Under the pieces are notes generated by a model, which saw only the letters and a program-made list of their open reading frames with translations, made no database searches and was not told where the DNA came from. From a virus, in the IMG/VR virus record IMGVR_UViG_3300023196_002416, positions 1 to 22,555 of that record: 22,555 nt of DNA. One strand, given 5' to 3'. The translations under genes were made by a program, and so were the position numbers. This document shows, in pieces, positions 1 to 8,271 of the stretch (position 1 is its first letter; each line of letters begins with the position of its first letter).

Positions 1-295
1 TAGTAGTTTCTATAGGTAATGTAGTACTACTTGTTGTAGTGGTTGTTGGTAAAGTACTAGTAGTAGTTGTAGTTGGGCAATTAGTTGGTAAGTCTATACA
101 ATTAGTACAGTCACCTACAGAACAAACTCTAATAATAGTTGCACCTAAAGGAAGCTCTACAATATAACCAAGTAACATATCATCAGTAGGAACTTGTGTT
201 CTAAAAGGAGAAGAATATCCATCTGCATCTGAAAATAAATCAAATGGTCCAGCTAAGCCAGAGGGAGGAATTGTTATGGTTATTTGTATTAACAT
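1..295 (-). CDS. Partial fibre-type protein with N-terminal module and poly-Thr linker (3' end outside window)
   Basis: Only the first 98 codons are inside the window; the gene continues past the left edge. The ATG at 293-295 lies one codon after the stop of the preceding gene, in the same frame. Residues 1-70 form a compact module with the pattern GPFDLFSDADGY..PF, then LLGY. The same pattern occurs at the N-termini of the 84-aa gene (299-553) and the 926-aa gene (3479-6259). A Cys-containing stretch follows, then two threonine tracts. By analogy with the 926-aa protein, the missing part probably carries a binding or propeller domain. I infer a virion adhesion or fibre protein from the cluster context. 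No enzymatic motif is visible. Confidence 0.75.
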   Translation of the reverse strand, partial: MLIQITITIPPSGLAGPFDLFSDADGYSSPFRTQVPTDDMLLGYIVELPLGATIIRVCSVGDCTNCIDLPTNCPTTTTTSTLPTTTTTSSTTLPIETT

Positions 296-298
296 ATC

Positions 299-553
299 TT
301 AAGGTATTGTAGTAGTGGTTGTTGGTTCTGGTAGAGACTTTAATGCAATATCTATAAAATTAACACATTTATTGGTAGATTTAACTCGCACCTCATTAGT
401 ATAATCTGGAACTAAAGAAGTGGTGTAACCATTCAATAATGAAACTTTACTTACGTTTATTTCAAAAGCAGTTTGAAAACCATCAACATCTGAATATAGT
501 TCAAAGTTACTGGTGTCAGTACCTGCAGTAGTTAGTGTTAATAATACAGTCAT
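299..553 (-). CDS. Stand-alone copy of the fibre N-terminal module
   Basis: This is an 84-aa protein if translation starts at the ATG at 551-553, which sits 2 bases after the upstream stop. An upstream in-frame ATG at 568 would overlap the preceding gene and adds only MLSII. The sequence is almost entirely the module shared with the genes at 1-295 and 3479-6259: a hydrophobic first strand (MTVLLTLTTAG), then NFELYSDVDGF, LLNGY and a Cys near residue 63. It ends directly after a PTTTTTIP linker, so the domain that normally follows the linker is absent. It may be a free capping or adaptor subunit, or a remnant of a longer fibre. The family function is unknown to me. Confidence 0.72.
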   Translation of the reverse strand: MTVLLTLTTAGTDTSNFELYSDVDGFQTAFEINVSKVSLLNGYTTSLVPDYTNEVRVKSTNKCVNFIDIALKSLPEPTTTTTIP

Positions 554-555
554 AA

Positions 556-870
556 TTATGGACAGCAATTATTGTTAATATTAGTTATTTGATTATTTAT
601 ATCAATTATTTGTTCTTTCATTGCAGCAATATCTTGAGTGTTTTGAGCTTGTTGAGTTTGTAAATCACAAAGAAGAGCATCTATTTTTGATAGTGCAACA
701 TTTAATGTATCACAAGCTTCTACATTTGAACAAGGGGTTGTGGGCCCATCATACACAACTGTGCTTGACAAAGGTCCATTTGTTCCACATGAATTTGTAG
801 AAGAGTTACATCCGCAAGGACTATTTAAAACTACACCAGTGCAGCAAGGGTTTACAGGTAAGTATGCCAT
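556..870 (-). CDS. Small Cys-rich protein with C-terminal coiled coil
   Basis: This is a 104-aa protein of unknown family. The first half is rich in Cys, Gly, Asn and Ser (CC near residue 9, CGC near 20, further Cys to about 53). The second half, about residues 55-100, is helical and shows heptad-like spacing of hydrophobic residues (ALSKIDALLCDLQ, then QDIAAMKEQIIDINNQI). It ends with a CC pair. The helix suggests a trimeric or dimeric coiled coil, as found in fibre stalks and attachment proteins. The start is 12 bases from the preceding gene and the stop is 2 bases from the next start, so it is co-transcribed with the collar-domain protein. I infer a minor virion attachment subunit. Confidence 0.65.
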   Translation of the reverse strand: MAYLPVNPCCTGVVLNSPCGCNSSTNSCGTNGPLSSTVVYDGPTTPCSNVEACDTLNVALSKIDALLCDLQTQQAQNTQDIAAMKEQIIDINNQITNINNNCCP

Positions 871-882
871 TTTGTTTTTATT

Positions 883-2088
883 TTAAGGTATGTAAATTAT
901 ATAATATCCTGCTCTTCCAGGCTGATAGTTTTGATGAGAGTCTCCTCCACCTGTATTGTCTACAGATACTACAGTCTCAACCGTTTGTGTTATTTGATCC
1001 CAAGGACTAGTTGACCTTACAGGTGGGCCTGATACACCTATACTTGGTAAATTACCTAAATGATTAAATTTTATAGCATATGTAGCATCATTTCCACTTG
1101 AACACCAGTTACTTAAATTTTGAGTTGTGGATGTACCACCATCATTACATTGACCTCCGCCAGGTGATGGTTCAAATAATTTATGACTGTGAGTGCTTGG
1201 AGTTAATGCTGATTGTGCAGTAGCTCCGTGAAAATGACTAGGAATCTGTTGTGTTGTTAATATAACATTATTTGATCCAAGTGCATTAAAATTACCCCCT
1301 GTCCAAGTAGGGTTACCTTGTATATTAGGATTAACAGCATCATCATATCCAGCATTTCCTAACATGTCCGTAACTCCAACTATCACTCTTCCTCTTAAAT
1401 CAGGTGTAGCATTAGTACCATTACATAAATATATATTTGCCCAATCACCTAAACCTGCTCCACCTCCATCAAAGTTACTTAATGGTCCGTAGTAAGCTGT
1501 CACTGCATAAGGAACCATTCGATTACTAATCAAAGATGCACTAGGATCACTTTGTATATAGCTCTCAATATAAGAATTAATATCTGAAATTGCAACATAA
1601 GTGTTAGCTACATAGTCTATAAAACTAGTTAACTGTTCTGATACTTGACAAAGTTTATTAATTACAGCTTGCAATACAGCTTGTGTGTCAGTGCTTTCTG
1701 TAGGATCATCAGTAGCACCTGGAACAGTAAGACATCCTAGTATATATGGATCATTAGGTATTTCTTCTTCTATTACTACAATTGACTCTTCTATTTTACA
1801 AAGAGCTTGAGTGATAGCTGTTAGATAATTATTAAGTGAAAGAGGACTACAATCAGGTAACTCACTGTCCACTGTTGGACAAATAGAACTAGCTGGAATT
1901 ATAGGTAATATACCTGTTCCATCAAGTGTAGAACTTAAAAAGTTTATAATACTTTGCTCTATGAAAGACAAAGAATCTCCGTTTTGAATTCCTAGAAGTG
2001 GTACATCCACTCCTGTATATTTAACGCATTTGTCTGAAGTTATTTCAGTACATCCGTTATAGCAATTTGAGCAATTTTGTGTTGACAT
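883..2088 (-). CDS. Tail-collar-domain short tail fibre / receptor-binding protein
   Basis: This is a 401-aa protein. Residues 1-60 are a Cys-containing N-terminal module (CSNCYNGC, then KCVKYTGVD), probably the virion-anchoring end. Residues 85-185 are helical and likely form an oligomeric shaft. From about residue 192 there is a phage tail-collar domain (Phage_Collar type) with the hallmark W..IYLCNGTNATPDLRGRVIVG around 216-238. Beyond it lie two HxH motifs (H285-F-H287 and H300-S-H302) and the typical terminal GGDSHQNYQPGRAGYYIIYIP around 381-401. Collar-domain fibres such as T4 gp12 bind host surface glycans and hold metal ions through HxH motifs. Receptor binding is therefore a family-based inference, while the domain itself is clear from the sequence. 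Confidence 0.85.
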   Translation of the reverse strand: MSTQNCSNCYNGCTEITSDKCVKYTGVDVPLLGIQNGDSLSFIEQSIINFLSSTLDGTGILPIIPASSICPTVDSELPDCSPLSLNNYLTAITQALCKIEESIVVIEEEIPNDPYILGCLTVPGATDDPTESTDTQAVLQAVINKLCQVSEQLTSFIDYVANTYVAISDINSYIESYIQSDPSASLISNRMVPYAVTAYYGPLSNFDGGGAGLGDWANIYLCNGTNATPDLRGRVIVGVTDMLGNAGYDDAVNPNIQGNPTWTGGNFNALGSNNVILTTQQIPSHFHGATAQSALTPSTHSHKLFEPSPGGGQCNDGGTSTTQNLSNWCSSGNDATYAIKFNHLGNLPSIGVSGPPVRSTSPWDQITQTVETVVSVDNTGGGDSHQNYQPGRAGYYIIYIP

Positions 2089-2106
2089 AATATTATTATT
2101 TATATT

Positions 2107-3486
2107 TTAGCAATCGTTGGTTAAATCTGAATCATTAGTTAAGCCTGCTTGATAATAAAATTTTCCGTTGCAGTTTTTTATTTTATCACCACTTACACCT
2201 ATTTCTGTTATATTTTCAAAACTTTCAGTATTTACAACTTTAAAGTTATCTAAATCAATTGATGGATCCCACCATTCAACTCCTAATTCTGCTGCAATGT
2301 GATCAATTCTACAGAATAAAAACCTTGTAGAACAGGAATTAGTTCCTATTTGAGTACAACATGTATTACCATTATATTCTGGAGGCATATCTGACATATT
2401 ACAACCACCTGCAAAAAGTAATCCAACTAAAACAGTACCTCCACCTGATGATAGTTTTGCATACACTGCAGAACCTGAGTCTCCTGGTAATCCTGGATTT
2501 AAACATCCTGGTTGTTGAGAATTTGGTGTATCTGCATCTGGTCTTATTACACTTATACAGTCCTCAAATTCACATACTACTTGTTGACCTTGAACATTAT
2601 AAGCAATCTGCGCCATAACACCCACTGCATTTACTCTAAGCCAACATCCAGTGTTAGAATCACCCATAGGTCCTGAAGTTCTACCTGAAAAAACTATTTG
2701 TGGATTATCATTAAATAAATTATTTAATTCTGCTGTTGTAGCAAATCTAGGATTATTAGTTCCAATAGATACCCCAAGAGGTTTCCAAGAATCCAAATAA
2801 TCAACATCATTTTTCTCAACATTAAATGCTGCAGCATCTACTTTATTTGGTAATACAAGACCTTGTGACATTGTTGTAATTGGTACATATCTTACACTTC
2901 TACCTATTCGATTGCCAGGTGCTTGCATAGTACTATCTTCTCGTCCTTGAACTACATGGTTTATATTAACGTAATCATTTTTTATCTCACCAGTTAATAT
3001 ATTTCTTGCTGAAGTAAAGCTAGCATCATTAACAGTAACGTGATTATTAGTAAGTCCTAAAATTGCACCTGTTCCTGTATCTTTTACAAAAGTTCCTAGT
3101 GTTCCAATCTTTTCACTATTATTAGTGGAACTAATAGTAAGGCCTGGTTTAAGAGGTCTCATAAAATCTCGGTTGCCAGTACTTGCTCCACCAAACCAAC
3201 CTCCACAATTTGCACATGTAATAAAAGCATAAGTTTGACCTTCTTCAATTACATCTATTTTAATTGTGTCATCACCAACTATAACTTTATTTGGTAATAT
3301 TTCATTTTCAGACAATTGATCAATAGGTTTTTTTTCTAGGAATGAACATATAATTGCAGGCTCTCCTGTAGCTTTACCATTAGATACCTTCTCACCTAAT
3401 CCAACAGATAAAAGTTTAGGGTTGCTCCTTTTTATCTCTTTTATTTTATCTTTTATTTCTTGTGTCAGTTTCATACTATTAATCAT
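2107..3486 (-). CDS. Trypsin-like serine protease, Nal1-type, in the fibre cluster
   Basis: This is a 459-aa protein with a complete chymotrypsin-fold catalytic signature. GTLGTFV at 128-134 is followed by LTNNHV with His149, then VDAAAF with Asp217, then GLPGDSGSAVY with Ser337. The N-terminal 20-85 region (SVGLGEKV, a conserved FLEKKP, VIEEG) resembles the leading domain of bacterial and plant Nal1-like proteases. It has no signal peptide and carries about 14 Cys, including a cluster at 361-392. The start at 3486 overlaps the upstream stop by 8 bases; an internal ATG at 3474 would leave a 4-base gap and is nearly as likely. Its place among fibre genes suggests a virion-associated or fibre-processing protease. 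The substrate cannot be read from sequence. Confidence 0.87.
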   Translation of the reverse strand: MINSMKLTQEIKDKIKEIKRSNPKLLSVGLGEKVSNGKATGEPAIICSFLEKKPIDQLSENEILPNKVIVGDDTIKIDVIEEGQTYAFITCANCGGWFGGASTGNRDFMRPLKPGLTISSTNNSEKIGTLGTFVKDTGTGAILGLTNNHVTVNDASFTSARNILTGEIKNDYVNINHVVQGREDSTMQAPGNRIGRSVRYVPITTMSQGLVLPNKVDAAAFNVEKNDVDYLDSWKPLGVSIGTNNPRFATTAELNNLFNDNPQIVFSGRTSGPMGDSNTGCWLRVNAVGVMAQIAYNVQGQQVVCEFEDCISVIRPDADTPNSQQPGCLNPGLPGDSGSAVYAKLSSGGGTVLVGLLFAGGCNMSDMPPEYNGNTCCTQIGTNSCSTRFLFCRIDHIAAELGVEWWDPSIDLDNFKVVNTESFENITEIGVSGDKIKNCNGKFYYQAGLTNDSDLTNDC

Positions 3487-6259
3487 TTATTTCTGATTCA
3501 AACCTAGTCCATATTGTTCTAACCTCTCCATCAGGTGGTCTTTCACTAGTGGTTGTTGTTATTACTTTAACTATAAACCCATCACTAATTCTACAACCTG
3601 GTCTACTTGCAGCACCAGTAGCAAACTCTGAATTTTCATCTCCAGTAATTGGAGCTTGGAAGTCAGGAACTTTTGTCCATAATTCTGTGTTTATATCTAT
3701 ACTCCAAAGTCCTATTGTTGATGATTGAGAATTAATTCCAGCACTAATATATATAGAGTTTCCAATCATGGAAATATCTTTAGCACCACTTACTCCTTGT
3801 GGTAATTCTATTGAATTTTCAAACAATCCAGTTGCATAATCCCATTGAGTTATATACCATGGGGTGTTAAATCCTAGCTCATCTTGTCCAATAGCTATTA
3901 ACTTATTTGGCGTTACACCATCTGTTTTAAGTGTAATTAATGTTTCTCCATTTAAAATCCATCCAGTATTTTCAAACTTCTGAGTAATTAACAATTCATT
4001 ACTTCCATCAACTATTTCTACTTCTAAAGTTTTGTTGTTAAGTCCACCAACAACACGATCAAAACTAACCCATTTAGTATCACTGATTACACTAATTCCA
4101 GTTACTGTAGGGAAGAAATTTGGTGTAGTATATTCTGTACGTTCCCATTCTAAATTAATAGGTACACCAGTGGTAGATAGATCATATGAATATCTTGTAA
4201 ATCTAGAACGTTCACCTTCTGATGCAGGGTTACATTGAGTTATAATAAAATTGTTACTTATTCCTAAACTAGGAATATTAAAGTAACTAGCTGAAGGTAA
4301 TGATACTTCTTCTAGTGCAGCTGATACAGGATTCCAAGCATATATTCTTTTGAACTCACCACTGTCATTTGTAGAGCTACATGTTCCTATATTATCATTA
4401 CAGCTTTCAGGGAATCCATCTGCAAATATTCTTAAACATTCAAAAGAAGTTGCTGGACAACCCATTCCTATTGGAGTTCCATCACCATCGTTTGTTGATA
4501 AAATAGTTAGTGATGTAAAGTCTTGAGATCCTGTAACAATAACTTCACAACTAGCATATCCATAATAAACTTCTTCATCTGTGTAAATCTCATTTCCATT
4601 TTGAATACTCATATTACAACCAATCACTAATGATAGTGTAGTGTTTGATGAGTTTGTAAGGAATCTAAAATTATCACCAGTATCCATCACAGATATTCTT
4701 ATTGGTATATTGTTAACTGGTATTGGAAAATCTATAATATAATCAGCTGCTGGATTATCAAGATTAGTAGAGTCGTTTCCAGATAATACAGCACATTCAA
4801 AAGGTTGTCCTTCTTCAAAACCAGGTATAATAATTCCACACTGACTTACAGTAAACTCATTACCTGGACCAGGTGAGGCCATACCTTCAGGTAGATTAGT
4901 AGATGCTGTTAATTCTAACCCTTGAAAGTTAAAAGATACTGGAGATATATTTTCACCTCTTGAATCTACAACTGAAGGAAGAATAGTTGGAATACAACCT
5001 GTCACCTCATCTTGATTTAGAATATCTACATTTGCACAATTACTTGATGAAGATAACCAAACTATTCTATCTGGTATATTATATGCAACAGTAGCAATGT
5101 AATTTGGTTCTTGAGTTATATCATATACATCTCTTGTTTCTGGCTGTAATACTTGCAATGTTCCATTTAATCCCCATAGAGGCATATTGAAATTTGGTCC
5201 GAAGACAAACTCAGGTACACCAATATTTTGTAATTTTATTTCTGGTTTTAGTAAAGATAAAGCCAACCATTGATTCTCGTCTGTACCTTCTGGAGGCAAT
5301 CCAACAAATTGTTTTATGTAATTTCCATTAGTATTCTCATCAGCAGGAACTAGTGGATTACCAGAAACTCTAAGAGAAACAATAACATTATTATCAGTAG
5401 TAATAAATAATCCTAGATTTGAATAATATCCAAAATTATTTTGCGTAAATTTAGTTGACTGCTCTGCTATTTTATTACTTCCTGTTAATGTTAAATTACC
5501 AGGTGATGATATATCCCAAGAACAAACACCAACATATGCAGATTCTTCTATTTTATCACTAAATCCAACAAGTAATGTATTATTGTCAGCAGTTACTCCT
5601 ATTGATTGTACTTCATCTGAAAAGTTTTGAGGTAATGTAGGTGTAACTATAATAATTTCTCTAACATAAGATAAAGTTGGAGGAGTTGTTGAATGATTTA
5701 TATCCCACTCTCTAATAAATCTATCACCAGTTCTCGCATCTGTTAGTCTACGTCCAGAAATCCATAATTTATCTGAAGTAGTACATATAGCTTTGTCAAT
5801 ATCGTTATTATCTGAACCATTTTCAAAATCATTAGGTACTAATATTACACTTGAAAGTCCTGTAGAAGGATCAAAAGTAGCTATTTGTCCAACATCACCA
5901 CCGTTTGAAGACCATAAACATTCAGTAAGTGTAGGAGGTTTGTCTGTACTGGTAGTAGTTGTTGTTGGTGCAGCAGTTGTTGTAGTTGTAACATTACAAA
6001 GAATGGATCCAGCAAAGTCACAATTTGGTGTAGCACAAGTATAAATGTCTGTTGTAAAAGGTGTACACGAAGCACTTAAATCTAATAATCTAACAGTTAT
6101 AGTTCCATCAGGAGCAGTTACCTCATATCCTGCCAATAGATTAGCTTTAGAAACAGGACCAGTTGTATTAAACGGTGTGGTAAATCCATCAACGTTAGAA
6201 TACAAGTCAAAAGGACCTGAATCTGCACCTGCTAAACTTAATGTTATAAATATTGTCAT
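3479..6259 (-). CDS. Large modular fibre protein: shared N-module, Thr linkers, two propeller-like halves
   Basis: This is a 926-aa protein. Residues 1-75 are the cluster's shared N-terminal module (SGPFDLYSNVDGF..PF). A Cys-rich stretch and two Thr tracts follow (about 91-105). About 112-400 repeats short strands such as TTSDKLWISG, TADNNTLLVGFSD and TTDNNVIVSLRV, the style of beta-propeller blades. About 400-640 is a different beta-rich, Cys-containing segment. About 645-895 again reads like propeller blades (KRIYAWNP, ISDTKWVSFD, GNSIYISAG, GLWSIDIN). A third short Thr tract lies near residue 900, followed by a short tail. No catalytic motif is seen. Repeated propellers on a phage fibre suggest ligand or glycan binding at the host surface; this is inference. 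Confidence 0.72.
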   Translation of the reverse strand: MTIFITLSLAGADSGPFDLYSNVDGFTTPFNTTGPVSKANLLAGYEVTAPDGTITVRLLDLSASCTPFTTDIYTCATPNCDFAGSILCNVTTTTTAAPTTTTTSTDKPPTLTECLWSSNGGDVGQIATFDPSTGLSSVILVPNDFENGSDNNDIDKAICTTSDKLWISGRRLTDARTGDRFIREWDINHSTTPPTLSYVREIIIVTPTLPQNFSDEVQSIGVTADNNTLLVGFSDKIEESAYVGVCSWDISSPGNLTLTGSNKIAEQSTKFTQNNFGYYSNLGLFITTDNNVIVSLRVSGNPLVPADENTNGNYIKQFVGLPPEGTDENQWLALSLLKPEIKLQNIGVPEFVFGPNFNMPLWGLNGTLQVLQPETRDVYDITQEPNYIATVAYNIPDRIVWLSSSSNCANVDILNQDEVTGCIPTILPSVVDSRGENISPVSFNFQGLELTASTNLPEGMASPGPGNEFTVSQCGIIIPGFEEGQPFECAVLSGNDSTNLDNPAADYIIDFPIPVNNIPIRISVMDTGDNFRFLTNSSNTTLSLVIGCNMSIQNGNEIYTDEEVYYGYASCEVIVTGSQDFTSLTILSTNDGDGTPIGMGCPATSFECLRIFADGFPESCNDNIGTCSSTNDSGEFKRIYAWNPVSAALEEVSLPSASYFNIPSLGISNNFIITQCNPASEGERSRFTRYSYDLSTTGVPINLEWERTEYTTPNFFPTVTGISVISDTKWVSFDRVVGGLNNKTLEVEIVDGSNELLITQKFENTGWILNGETLITLKTDGVTPNKLIAIGQDELGFNTPWYITQWDYATGLFENSIELPQGVSGAKDISMIGNSIYISAGINSQSSTIGLWSIDINTELWTKVPDFQAPITGDENSEFATGAASRPGCRISDGFIVKVITTTTSERPPDGEVRTIWTRFESEIND

Positions 6260-6306
6260 TTTTTACTTATTGTTTTTTGATTTTACTATACTCCATAACC
6301 TAATTA

Positions 6307-8256
6307 TTAAGGTGCTGTTGTTGTTGTAGTAACTGTTGAATTACATCCAGATATAATTTCATCTTGTATTGTTTGTGCATCTGAACTACTATTCCAAGAT
6401 CCACCAGTTTGTTCTGCTAGTTCTCTCCATGGGTATATACCAAGAAGAGCTCCTACTGTATTTGGAAATGGACCACCTTGTAAATCAACCCCTGGACCTA
6501 GAACAAAATATTTAATTCCATTTGCATTAGCGTATGTTATCATATCTTGTATTCCATTCCAAGTAGGTATATCAAAATAATCTCTAGTGCTTCCTGGAAA
6601 GTTATCAGTTATTATAATAATATATTTTGCAACATTTGACCTAAATGCTCCTGCAAAATTTGATTCTGTAATTAATTTAGAAACATAGTCACAAGGCTCT
6701 GGCCCAGCTGCACCATAACCCATTCCTACACAACAGTTGAAACCATTACATGAAGGATCTACTCCTCCATTTAATTTTTGAAGTTGTGTATTAAATGCTG
6801 CTTGATTACTATCATTAAATTTTTCCCAAACAGTACTTACAATATCTGTTCCAATATTTCCGGTAAGTATTGGGTTTAGAGATTCAAAAGGTCCTTCCAC
6901 TAATCTTTGAGATTCTGGCAATAGTAAATAATCAACACAATTTGCATAACGTGTTTCCTCATGGGTATCAAGAAGTACTTGATCACTAGTAGTTAGAGCT
7001 AATCTATACCCACCAGCACCAGCTTCAGTAGCAATTGTATTTACAATACCTGCTACTCCTGCTTTTACATCTTCGATTTCTTCAGCCATAGAAGCTGTAT
7101 AATCAAATACAAATGCTACATCTAATCCATCTATACATGGAATATCAACAGGAGGACTGCTAGATGTTGTAGTAGTTGTTGTAGGAGCAGTTCCAGCACA
7201 CACATAAAAATCAATAATTACTCCTACAACCTGTGTTCTAGATATATTACTAAGTACTAATTCTTCAATACCACCACTTTCTGCTGTGATGATAGTTGCT
7301 CCACGATGACTACTTGGGACATTTTGTACACCTTGTATATTAACTTGATTTGCATTTACTTGTATTGTTTCGTATGTAGGATCTACACCAGGTGTCGTGC
7401 AACAGGACATCATTTGCTCACCTATAATTGGAGTCAAAGATTCTATAGATACAACTTCCATCTCACCAAGCTGATCTCTATTATATCCCCATGAAGCTGA
7501 AGCAAATGCTATACTGTTTATAGGAGGATTAAACTGCATAGTTAATACTCCATTAACTTTTAATGAAAAACTTGCACGTGTGCTAGTATTTGTTCTATTT
7601 ATAAAATATCCATCACATAATTCATCTGTTCCTATGGGACTATTATCATGTTGTGTAAGACCAGTATATGTTGTAGTTAACACTACACCATTAGATAATG
7701 TTTTTGTTCCATTTCCTGTTACTGCATTAGGAAAGCCTTCTGGATTATTTGTATTAAATGGTTCGTCACATGAAGCAACTGGAGGGAAATCTCTAACTTG
7801 GAAACATCCTTCCACTCTACAATCTGGATCTAAAGTAGTTGTACTTGTAGTTGTTGAAGTTGTTGGTAGTACAGTGGTTGTAGTTGTAGTTGTACTTGAT
7901 GTACTAGTTGTAGTTGTAATTGGGTTTGGTACCACAGTTACACAACATGTAGTAATTTCACACACTGTAGGTGTATTACATCTACTAACACAACCAGAAG
8001 TTAATCGAATTACTTTAGCAGCAATATCATTAACAGAAATTGTCCCAGCATAACTAGGATTGCAATATTTAAAAGTTAAAATACGTTTGTATGCTAACAA
8101 CTGAGAGATAGTGTACGCAGGCACATCTCGACCTAACATAAATACAACATTGTTGTACATGTTATTGCCAAGCTCTGCAAGCTTACAATCTATACTCTTA
8201 AGTAAGTCAGGTATCTTATGACAGTCCTGACAGTTTGTTAATCTAGGTGTTAACAT
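6307..8256 (-). CDS. Fibre protein with von Willebrand factor A domain and poly-Thr linkers
   Basis: This is a 649-aa protein in four parts. Residues 1-105 are a Cys-rich helical domain (CQDCHKIPDLLKSIDCKL, YKRILTFKYCNP), of a type I associate with virion-anchoring ends in Bacteroidota phages. A long Thr/Ser linker covers about 113-142. Residues 143-355 are beta-rich with few landmarks (QFNPPINSIAFASASWG). After a second Thr linker (359-364), residues 377-640 form a von Willebrand A domain: DVAFVFDYTASM gives a metal-site motif D385-x-T387-x-S389, and YIIIITD gives T550-D551. The protein ends in a Thr tract (TVTTTTTAP). VWA domains mediate metal-dependent protein or matrix adhesion, so host-surface attachment is the likely role, by inference. 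Confidence 0.8.
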   Translation of the reverse strand: MLTPRLTNCQDCHKIPDLLKSIDCKLAELGNNMYNNVVFMLGRDVPAYTISQLLAYKRILTFKYCNPSYAGTISVNDIAAKVIRLTSGCVSRCNTPTVCEITTCCVTVVPNPITTTTSTSSTTTTTTTVLPTTSTTTSTTTLDPDCRVEGCFQVRDFPPVASCDEPFNTNNPEGFPNAVTGNGTKTLSNGVVLTTTYTGLTQHDNSPIGTDELCDGYFINRTNTSTRASFSLKVNGVLTMQFNPPINSIAFASASWGYNRDQLGEMEVVSIESLTPIIGEQMMSCCTTPGVDPTYETIQVNANQVNIQGVQNVPSSHRGATIITAESGGIEELVLSNISRTQVVGVIIDFYVCAGTAPTTTTTTSSSPPVDIPCIDGLDVAFVFDYTASMAEEIEDVKAGVAGIVNTIATEAGAGGYRLALTTSDQVLLDTHEETRYANCVDYLLLPESQRLVEGPFESLNPILTGNIGTDIVSTVWEKFNDSNQAAFNTQLQKLNGGVDPSCNGFNCCVGMGYGAAGPEPCDYVSKLITESNFAGAFRSNVAKYIIIITDNFPGSTRDYFDIPTWNGIQDMITYANANGIKYFVLGPGVDLQGGPFPNTVGALLGIYPWRELAEQTGGSWNSSSDAQTIQDEIISGCNSTVTTTTTAP

Positions 8257-8271
8257 AATACTTTGTGGTGT

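Noticed and set aside
7580-8053. Plus-strand reading frame rich in Val
   Set aside because: It is the antisense of the poly-Thr linker and the VWA-protein N-terminal half. Runs of Val are the expected shadow of ACN codons.
1-8256. Diversity-generating retroelement acting on the fibre genes
   Set aside because: No reverse transcriptase gene and no template/variable repeat pair is visible in the window.
1-8256. CRISPR-like repeat array in the Thr-coding tracts
   Set aside because: The repeats are codon-level low complexity without regular spacers.
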